A program made the translations under genes and the position numbers. A stretch of 5,031 nucleotides of DNA from positions 1-5,031 of the forward strand of contig JAIRLP010000078.1 in the NCBI GenBank assembly GCA_031259365.1, read 5' to 3'. Below, one piece after another: positions 1-5,031 of the stretch (the stretch's first letter is position 1; every line of letters begins with the position of its first letter). Under the pieces are notes generated by a model. It ran no database searches. It had not been told where the DNA came from and saw only the letters and a list, made by a program, of their open reading frames with translations. Source of the DNA: Rickettsiales bacterium (GTDB lineage Bacteria > Pseudomonadota > Alphaproteobacteria > Rs-D84).

Positions 1-495
1 AAACCAATTAACACAATGACAACGGCGCGTGATCCCGAAGGACGCAAGACCATTTATGATGTATTGCCAGCCCAATATAAAAACCTGAAATATGTTGGCC
101 GTCTGGATTATAAAACAACCGGATTATTGTTATTAACCAATGATGGCGGTCTGGCACGTCGATTAACTTTGCCTTTGTCAAATATCCCACGTGTTTATAT
201 TGCAACGGTGTCAGGAACTGATTTTTCTAAGCTGGATCGTGCGCGCCAGGGAATAACTGTGGATGGAATTAAATATCGCCCAATGAAAATTAAAGTTCTT
301 AAAAATAATGAGTTACAGGTTACAATTACCGAGGGTAAAAAGAACGAAGTTTGTATTGTTTTGAACGCCGTTGGGGTGCCGGTGAAGAAGTTACATCGTA
401 TTTCTTATGGGCCTGTTAGGCTAGGAAATCTCTCCACAGGGGAAATTATTGAAATCGCGCAGAAAAGCATTGACCTGATGTCGAAATCTTTCTAG
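1..495 (+). CDS. rRNA pseudouridine synthase, RluB/RsuA family (5' end outside window)
   Basis: This gene would isomerise a specific uridine of ribosomal RNA to pseudouridine in the cytoplasm. The frame is open from base 1, and the residues before the first ATG (base 16) already match the family: KPIN then MTTARDPEGR corresponds to the KPxGxxTxxDPEGR stretch. The true start and the usual N-terminal S4 RNA-binding domain therefore lie upstream, and the ATG at 16 is internal. The catalytic motif GRLDYKTTGLLLLTNDG is present, with the nucleophilic Asp at visible residue 36 (bases 106-108). Near the C-terminus, KKLHRISYGPVRLG matches the conserved RxxxGP segment of the fold. The visible 164 residues cover most of the catalytic domain, ending a few residues after it. 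The Gly of KPxG is replaced by Asn. The family is clear. The target (23S, as for RluB, or 16S, as for RsuA) cannot be decided from this fragment; the GRLDxxTxGLLLLTNDG style favours the RluB-like group. Confidence 0.93.
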   Translation, partial: KPINTMTTARDPEGRKTIYDVLPAQYKNLKYVGRLDYKTTGLLLLTNDGGLARRLTLPLSNIPRVYIATVSGTDFSKLDRARQGITVDGIKYRPMKIKVLKNNELQVTITEGKKNEVCIVLNAVGVPVKKLHRISYGPVRLGNLSTGEIIEIAQKSIDLMSKSF

Positions 496-513
496 AATTA
501 GAATTAAGAGAGT

Positions 514-518
514 AGGAG
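514..518 (+). promoter_or_regulatory. Ribosome binding site of the TPR gene
   Basis: AGGAG lies 6 nt before the ATG at 525, near-ideal spacing, and supports that start. It sits in the 29-nt gap after the pseudouridine synthase stop. No promoter with recognisable -35 and -10 boxes fits in that gap, so transcription most likely reads through from upstream. Confidence 0.8.
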
Positions 519-524
519 ATTTTA

Positions 525-1538
525 ATGAAAAAGAAAACAGCAACTTCAAAAAAGTTGGCCTCCGAGAAAAAAATACCGACCAAGACCGCAACCGCCAAGA
601 AGCCGGTGATGGCTGTCAGCGCAAGGGGTGAAAAGACTGCGCCAAAGTTTAATGCTTGGTCATTGTCGATTTATGTTTACTGGTTTATCATCTTATTCTT
701 TATTTCTGCAACATTTTATATCTTGGGCCGCAGCCACGGTATCTTGCACCCAATCGCAAATAATGTCGAAATAACCGAAGAAGTTTTGATGCAGGCAAAT
801 GATTACTTGGATTCTGGAAAGGCCAAGTTGTTGTCAGGCAACATCGATGATGCAATTTCTGATTTTTCTGTTGCGATTGACACAGAAGCACCATTACCAG
901 ATGCATATATTTTAAGGGGCGAAGCCTATATGCAATCGGGCAACTATCCAGCTGCATTAGAAGACTTTAACACAGTTATTGAAATGGATAACTTGAATTC
1001 AGTTGCGTTTTATGATCGCGCTTTGTTGTACACAAGATTAGAAGATTGTTCGGCTGCATTGGCAGATATTAACAATGCGTTGGCTACACGTGCTGTTCGT
1101 CCAAACGATATCTTGCAGTTGCGTGACATTTATGCAAAACGCGGTCAGTTGAATTTGTGGTTGAAAAATTGGGAAGGCGCCGTTGCCGATTACACAAATT
1201 CATTGGCAAGACCAGAAGGTGTTGTAAACCCAACAGTATATGCTGAACGTGCAGAAGCATACACGGCAATGAACAGATTCCAAGATGCGGTCAATGATTA
1301 TATGTCTGCAATCCGTGTGATTTCTGAACAGATCCAGGGTGCAACAACTGCTGACGCTCGTGAAGACCTGTCCAGACGTGCGTTGATGTATTTCGAAAAA
1401 TCAGCTGCATTGAATTTGAACTTGGGTAATATTGAATCCGCCAGATCAGATTTGGAATCCGCTTATACAATTGGTGTCGCATTGAATGATGTGGAAACTG
1501 TTAAAAGATTATCTGGGTTGATTTCAGAAATCCAATAA
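525..1538 (+). CDS. Membrane-anchored tetratricopeptide repeat (TPR) protein
   Basis: This is a 337-residue protein in three parts. Residues 1-43 are rich in Lys, Ala and Thr and strongly basic. Residues about 45-67 form one hydrophobic membrane segment (WSLSIYVYWFIILFFISATF). The rest is a string of about six helical TPR units, roughly at 90-123, 125-158, 159-190, 203-234, 236-268 and 288-322. Typical TPR positions are visible, for example AYILRGEAYMQSGNYPAALEDF and AERAEAYTAMNRFQDAVNDY. By the positive-inside rule the basic tail is cytoplasmic and the TPR domain is periplasmic. TPR arrays bind other proteins, so a scaffold or assembly role is likely; no catalytic motif is visible. The layout loosely recalls YfgM-like single-pass TPR proteins, but the long basic tail differs and I do not assign it there. 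It follows the pseudouridine synthase by 29 nt, probably in one operon, and ends 54 nt before a strong terminator. The partner is unknown. Confidence 0.9.
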   Translation: MKKKTATSKKLASEKKIPTKTATAKKPVMAVSARGEKTAPKFNAWSLSIYVYWFIILFFISATFYILGRSHGILHPIANNVEITEEVLMQANDYLDSGKAKLLSGNIDDAISDFSVAIDTEAPLPDAYILRGEAYMQSGNYPAALEDFNTVIEMDNLNSVAFYDRALLYTRLEDCSAALADINNALATRAVRPNDILQLRDIYAKRGQLNLWLKNWEGAVADYTNSLARPEGVVNPTVYAERAEAYTAMNRFQDAVNDYMSAIRVISEQIQGATTADAREDLSRRALMYFEKSAALNLNLGNIESARSDLESAYTIGVALNDVETVKRLSGLISEIQ

Positions 1539-1552
1539 TCCAAAAGATGAAT

Positions 1553-1579
1553 AATTCCACAAGCTTGTGCAGGGGAATT
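1553..1579 (+). other. Bulged hairpin in the 3' untranslated region of the TPR gene
   Basis: AATTC (1553-1557) pairs with GAATT (1575-1579). Directly inside, CACA (1558-1561) pairs with TGTG (1566-1569) around the loop AGCT, leaving a CAGGG bulge at 1570-1574. It begins 14 nt after the TPR stop and precedes the main terminator. It could protect the transcript's 3' end or be accidental; there is no T-run right after it, so it is not itself a terminator. Confidence 0.35.
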
Positions 1580-1592
1580 TATTTAAAAAGTT

Positions 1593-1620
1593 AAACCCCG
1601 CCATATGGCGGGGTTTTGTT
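1593..1620 (+). terminator. Intrinsic terminator of the pseudouridine synthase-TPR unit
   Basis: AAACCCCGCC (1593-1602) and GGCGGGGTTT (1607-1616) form a perfect 10-bp GC-rich stem around ATAT. It is followed by a T-rich tail (TTTTGTTTT counted from 1614). The stem starts 54 nt after the TPR stop codon. On the reverse strand the following run is weaker (TTTAACTTTTT), so the main direction is forward. Confidence 0.92.
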
Positions 1621-1698
1621 TTCTGATATATCTATCCTGTTATGTTGTTCTCTTGTTGTCCTGTGACCATGTTGTTTCAAACTTATTTATCACGTGGC

Positions 1699-1808
1699 TG
1701 TCATCGTGGGGCTGGCCCCCACGACCCAGGTCATAGAAAGACAATACGGGATCCAAGTTTTAAAGTAAAAGCATCATAACCTGGGCCCCGGCCTTTGCCG
1801 GGGTGACA
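1699..1808. repeat. Composite palindromic intergenic element
   Basis: Two GC-rich hairpins face each other in inverted orientation. The left one pairs CGTGGGG (1705-1711) with CCCCACG (1717-1723). The right one pairs CCCCGGC (1786-1792) with GCCGGGG (1797-1803). The outer ends are TGTCA (1699-1703) and TGACA (1804-1808). Inside each hairpin lies a second matching arm, CCCAGGTCAT (1725-1734) on the left and ATAACCTGGG (1776-1785) on the right. The AT-richer core of about 41 bases contains GGGATCC. There is no coding capacity. The build resembles the short mosaic palindromic repeats scattered between genes of many alphaproteobacteria; that it recurs in this genome is an inference that one window cannot show. 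Confidence 0.65.
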
Positions 1809-1875
1809 TCAAAGGGAAATAAATCGTCTCTGGGTATAATAACGTCCATGAGATAACAGATAAAAAAGGGGTAAT

Positions 1876-1904
1876 AAAAAAACCGACATTATGTCGGTTT
1901 TTTT
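1876..1904. terminator. Bidirectional intrinsic terminator, mainly for the Cys-rich gene
   Basis: CCGACA (1883-1888) pairs with TGTCGG (1892-1897) around TTA. The stem is flanked by A7 (1876-1882) and T7 (1898-1904), so it gives a hairpin followed by a U-run on either strand. For the reverse gene it lies about 65 nt beyond the stop codon at 1969-1971. For forward transcription it is a second barrier after the terminator at 1593. Forward and reverse transcripts converge here. Confidence 0.88.
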
Positions 1905-1968
1905 GATTTCTGTATGGGCTTTATTCCATCCCTGTGCTGGATTTCGTTTTTTTGACCCCAGATAGGTC

Positions 1969-4900
1969 TTATTCCATTTCAGTACTGATGATATCGGAAT
2001 ACATACCAACTTCGTCTGCGCCGATATAACAACGAATATGATTACCAACATCTTCCATCCATTCTGCCTTGGCCTTGGCTTCAGCGTTTTCAGCTGATGC
2101 GTCCTGGACACTTTTAGTTGCCTGGTAAGCCAATACACCACCTGCGATCGCACCAACACCTGTACCAATCAGGTTAACAGTTGTCTTCTTGCTGCCCTTG
2201 GCACTGTCCACTTCTGTTTCACAGAATATTTTCAGTGTGTCCATAGATATATTTGCAACGTTCTTTTTGTTGCGTGCTTGGGTAATTGCATCAGCTTTAG
2301 CTCTTATTTCTTCTGCTGTGCCAAATTCATCTTCATAAATCAAAGACTGGTTAGATGCAGCATTAATTGCATCTCTTGCAACTGTCAAGCGGGCATCACT
2401 GTCAGACAAATCCCCCAGTTTCTTAGCTGCTTCAATTGCAGCATTACCATAACCAGCGGCACTCTTGCCATTGGCCATTTGCTTGTACGAATTAACGTAG
2501 TTAACACACTGATTTTTCGTTGTGGTGTTTTCGTCTGTTTTATTTGTTGTTCCCAATAATCCCCCAAGACTACCTTTTTGCAATGCGTTTGTGGCAATTG
2601 CGCCACCCGCACCACCTACAACTGTACCCAACAGTGTCATCCAGGTGCGTGTACGGCTGTCACCACGTTTTGCTTCAGATTTGGCTTCGTCACCAACAGC
2701 TTGTGAAATATTGGTCAATTCTTTTTCTGGGATCCAGCTGCCGCAAGTGAATGTATCACCTGCTGCGAAATATGCTGTGCCCCAATCTTTGCCCGCGCTG
2801 ATAGCGTCTTGGATTTTCTTGTCATCAGACTGCAATGTCACGCGGATACGGCAGAAAGATCCATACAATTCATTAGATGCAACGAACTGTTTTGTTTCCA
2901 GACCCTTGGTAGAATAGCTGGCAGGAACTTTGTTGTTACGCAGTTTTACCCACTGGAATGTTCCACCCAGATCTTTGGTTCCGATGATACCGCCATTGTT
3001 ACCCTGCAGACACAAGTTCTGTTGCTTGGTCAATTTAGAATTATAGATAGCCTGGGCTTCTTTTTCCAAATCAAATACCAAGTCACGAAAGATTGTACTT
3101 TCTGCCCGGGCAATGTTATATGCAGATTCTGAAATCATATATGGATGGATGTACAAGCCGCTGACATCATCGCAACGTGCGATCTGACCACTACCGTTCG
3201 CTGCTGTTGTGCACAACAGATTGTCGTCGGCGTCCATGTCCTGGTATGTGCTGGTTGTTTCAGTTGCAGAATAAGTACTCGCGCCCAACCAACCGTCCCT
3301 GGCACTGGTTGCACCACCCCAAACGCTGGTGACATCTCGGCCAGCTCTTGCACGTGCTGCTTCGGATTTGATATGTTCTTCACATACTGGGTTTGTTTTT
3401 ACTGTATTCAGGCACAAGCCCAATACCACTGTATAATCCAGAACACCACCAACTTTGTTCATACTTTTGTTAAAGGAATCTGAATCTGTATTTGTCAGGT
3501 TTGAATAAACGTCTGTACGGTTGCGGTAACAGTTTGTGTAATCAGCACCACACATTGTTTTTACACAACCTGTTGCAACTGTCTGACACTGACGTTTCAT
3601 TGTATCCAAAGCTGCCTGGTTATAAGACAAGGACAGTTTAGCGTTCAATGCAGCAACCGCACCAACCGGATCCGGTTTTGTAATCCTTGTATCATCAGGT
3701 GAGGTAAACAATACATCAAACAAGTTTGTATCCAAGAAACTTAGCATTCCAGTTGTTATTTGGAATGTTGCAGCTGAATACTTACATGCAGTATCATTGT
3801 TAACCACGGCTTCGCATCCATATTTAATATCAGTCAAAGTAGATGGATTTGTTACACCCTTGATAGTGTTTGCAGCGTTAAATGCTGATGCATAGCAAGC
3901 TGCGCCACTGCCTTCGCCACAAGAACGCATACCGCAACTTACGATTGCATCTTGGCAACGCTGTTTTGTCTTCTTTTCAAATTTTTCGATCAAATCATCG
4001 ATTTTGGATCTCATAGAATCGTTCATACGGGATGAATAAGCTTCTGCATAGATATCGCCGCGATTATCTTCGTCCTGCAACTGAGAATTAGTTGGCATTG
4101 CGCCGTTACCCAAGAATGTTGCATAGCAGAATTTATTTCCACCGATTGTATCAGCACAAGCGTTTCTGATGAAACCGCTGATTTCATTACGGTTCACGGC
4201 ATCTGTGCCATAGTTATTAGTTGTCGTTGTTGTGCCGTCTTCATTAATCGTATCAACACTGGATACCAATATACGGTTGGATCCTTCTTTACATTTATAA
4301 GGATTTAAGGCACATGCATTCAAAATACATTGGTCTGCAACCTTGTAACAAGTGGCAACAGCGTTCACAGCGGCCAATGAAGCGCCTTCGGAAATCATGA
4401 TGCCGATACGAGAACCCGCCGTCGGATTAGCAGCCATGCTGGTTGTGCCAAACAATTCTGTCAAGCCATCGTTTTGGCAACGCGCCAATGTGGATTCGCA
4501 GAACAATTTCTGTTTCTTAAATTCTGTATTAGATGTACACAGTTCAAAGTCTGCGCCACAAACGTCATCTTTTTTCAAGCAAGTTGTATAACGTCTTACG
4601 CAAGAACTGGTGTCATAACGGTTAGAGATATGTGCGGCTTCGATCATTTGACCCAATACACTGCCGTCTGTTGGGTAGATATAGTCGCCAGTAGCGTTTT
4701 TGTTCGCAAATGCAGTCTGAGTGGCAGAACCAAACAGGCTGGTGATCCCGGCTGTGTTGCACTGCATCAAAGTGCTGGCGCACAAAGATTTTTTGGAGAA
4801 GAATAATGTTTTATTCGTACATTCTTCGAAATTCTGTCCGCAGATTTCAGCAGATTTCAAACAGCTGGTATAAGCATCAACGCATTCGTTTGTCGCCAAA

Positions 4901-5031
4901 GTGGTGGCTGTGCTGGCCGAAGCTGTTGCTGCACTGTTAATACTCGCGGTAAGTGTTGGTAATCTAGCTGATGCGGTACCAAGTACACTTGGACGCGCTG
5001 TTGCAGCAAATGCGGCAGGTACAACTGCTAA
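1969..5031 (-). CDS. Large Cys-rich repeat protein, probably exported, family unrecognised (5' end outside window)
   Basis: The frame is open from the window edge to TAA at 1969-1971, giving at least 1020 residues (numbered here from the edge). No ATG precedes the repeats. The visible start, LAVVPAAFAATARPS, looks like the tail of a signal peptide cut after AFA (residue 9), so the real start is upstream and the TTG at 4897-4899 is internal. Residues 10-49 are rich in Ala, Ser and Thr. Residues 50-550 hold five Cys modules (described separately). Residues about 560-790 are less regular, with six further cysteines and helical stretches. Two Gly-rich hydrophobic segments lie at about 797-816 (LLGTVVGGAGGAIA) and 953-971 (LIGTGVGAIAGGVLA), flanking a charged helical region. 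The tail is polar and ends in STEME. There are 38 cysteines in total, no CxxC pair and no CxxCH haem motif, which favours structural disulfides in an oxidising compartment over metal binding. The gene is converging on the TPR gene and ends at the hairpin at 1876-1904. I recognise no function; an envelope or surface structural protein is the best inference. Confidence 0.85.
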   Translation of the reverse strand, partial: LAVVPAAFAATARPSVLGTASARLPTLTASINSAATASASTATTLATNECVDAYTSCLKSAEICGQNFEECTNKTLFFSKKSLCASTLMQCNTAGITSLFGSATQTAFANKNATGDYIYPTDGSVLGQMIEAAHISNRYDTSSCVRRYTTCLKKDDVCGADFELCTSNTEFKKQKLFCESTLARCQNDGLTELFGTTSMAANPTAGSRIGIMISEGASLAAVNAVATCYKVADQCILNACALNPYKCKEGSNRILVSSVDTINEDGTTTTTNNYGTDAVNRNEISGFIRNACADTIGGNKFCYATFLGNGAMPTNSQLQDEDNRGDIYAEAYSSRMNDSMRSKIDDLIEKFEKKTKQRCQDAIVSCGMRSCGEGSGAACYASAFNAANTIKGVTNPSTLTDIKYGCEAVVNNDTACKYSAATFQITTGMLSFLDTNLFDVLFTSPDDTRITKPDPVGAVAALNAKLSLSYNQAALDTMKRQCQTVATGCVKTMCGADYTNCYRNRTDVYSNLTNTDSDSFNKSMNKVGGVLDYTVVLGLCLNTVKTNPVCEEHIKSEAARARAGRDVTSVWGGATSARDGWLGASTYSATETTSTYQDMDADDNLLCTTAANGSGQIARCDDVSGLYIHPYMISESAYNIARAESTIFRDLVFDLEKEAQAIYNSKLTKQQNLCLQGNNGGIIGTKDLGGTFQWVKLRNNKVPASYSTKGLETKQFVASNELYGSFCRIRVTLQSDDKKIQDAISAGKDWGTAYFAAGDTFTCGSWIPEKELTNISQAVGDEAKSEAKRGDSRTRTWMTLLGTVVGGAGGAIATNALQKGSLGGLLGTTNKTDENTTTKNQCVNYVNSYKQMANGKSAAGYGNAAIEAAKKLGDLSDSDARLTVARDAINAASNQSLIYEDEFGTAEEIRAKADAITQARNKKNVANISMDTLKIFCETEVDSAKGSKKTTVNLIGTGVGAIAGGVLAYQATKSVQDASAENAEAKAKAEWMEDVGNHIRCYIGADEVGMYSDIISTEME
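3382..4884 (-). repeat. Five diverged Cys modules within the large reverse gene
   Basis: Modules 1 (residues 50-101, bases 4729-4884) and 2 (144-195, bases 4447-4602) share an identical spacing, C-x6-C-x6-C-x6-C-x12-C-x6-C, and both end in a [T/S]xLFG-type stretch (ITSLFG, LTELFG). Modules 3 (cysteines 228, 235, 240, 247), 4 (359, 366, 371, 379) and 5 (482, 489, 494, 501) use C-x6-C-x4-C-x6/7-C. Each of these is followed 47-64 residues after its first Cys by one C-x9-C pair (292/302, 406/416, 540/550). Module 5's CGADYTNC closely matches module 2's CGADFELC, which links the two types. The linkers after modules 1 and 2 share GSxxGxMI (residues 123 and 206). The DNA is diverged, so these are old protein repeats, not recent DNA duplications. 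Confidence 0.8.

Larger units (their letters stand above)
1539..1968. other. Convergent intergenic region
   Basis: This is the gap between the stop of the forward TPR gene and the stop of the reverse Cys-rich gene. From left to right it holds a bulged hairpin, a forward terminator, about 80 bases with no structure I can name (1621-1698), a composite palindromic element, about 65 bases with nothing clear (1809-1875), a bidirectional terminator, and a short stretch (1905-1968) that includes an in-frame echo of the reverse gene's last codons. The only frame through it on the reverse strand (up to 2168) overlaps the Cys-rich gene out of frame and looks like chance. Confidence 0.7.

Noticed and set aside
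1705..1723. Left hairpin of the palindromic element as an intrinsic terminator
   Set aside because: No T-run follows it on either strand.
1835..1840. TATAAT that could be a promoter -10 box on the forward strand
   Set aside because: No -35 box lies 16-18 bases upstream, there is no TGn extension, and no forward gene follows.
1809..2168. Reverse-strand frame of 119 residues overlapping the 3' end of the Cys-rich gene
   Set aside because: It overlaps the real gene out of frame and crosses the terminator hairpin. It shows no recognisable domain.
2278..3483. Several forward frames of 76-131 residues opposite the Cys-rich gene
   Set aside because: They are antisense shadows. Their Cys and Phe richness follows from the complementary codons, and they lack domains and consistent ribosome binding sites.
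3382..4158. C-x9-C pairs as a twin-CX9C (CHCH-type) domain
   Set aside because: That fold needs two C-x9-C motifs close together in a helical hairpin. Here they occur singly, more than 100 residues apart, each tied to a separate four-Cys cluster.
4352..4806. Two forward frames of 79 and 110 residues opposite the Cys modules
   Set aside because: They mirror the repeat-coding strand, where codon regularity keeps the antisense frames open.
1969..5031. Cysteines as metal or haem ligands
   Set aside because: No CxxC or CxxCH motif is seen. Spacings are mostly x6, x4, x9 and x12, which fit structural disulfides better.

Overview
The window holds two forward genes on the left, one large reverse gene on the right, and a convergent intergenic gap of about 430 bases between them. 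Both outer genes run off the window edges. No RNA gene, CRISPR array, transposase or phage gene was seen. The organism looks like a bacterium with moderately AT-rich DNA. An alphaproteobacterium is my best guess. It rests on the type of pseudouridine synthase and on a GC-rich palindromic intergenic element ending in GGGGTGACA, a style common between genes in that class. This placement is inference, not proof.

Left part (1-1538): the catalytic portion of an RluB/RsuA-family rRNA pseudouridine synthase is followed after 29 nt by a membrane-anchored TPR protein with its own good ribosome binding site. The two are probably co-transcribed and end at a strong intrinsic terminator (1593-1620). I see no functional link between them beyond position.

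Middle (1539-1968): this stretch contains the forward terminator, a small hairpin before it, a roughly 110-bp composite palindromic repeat (1699-1808), and an A/T-flanked hairpin (1876-1904). That last hairpin is built to terminate in both directions and should end the reverse-strand gene. No convincing gene lies here.

Right part (1969-5031, reverse): one very large open frame encodes at least 1020 residues and stays open to the window edge. The visible N-terminus looks like the end of a signal peptide (AFA|A) and leads into an Ala/Ser/Thr-rich linker. The body carries 38 cysteines in a strikingly regular arrangement, which I read as five diverged copies of one Cys module. The C-terminal third has two similar Gly-rich hydrophobic segments. 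I do not recognise the family. A secreted or envelope-associated, disulfide-rich repeat protein is the most economical reading, and this is the part of the window most likely to be undescribed.
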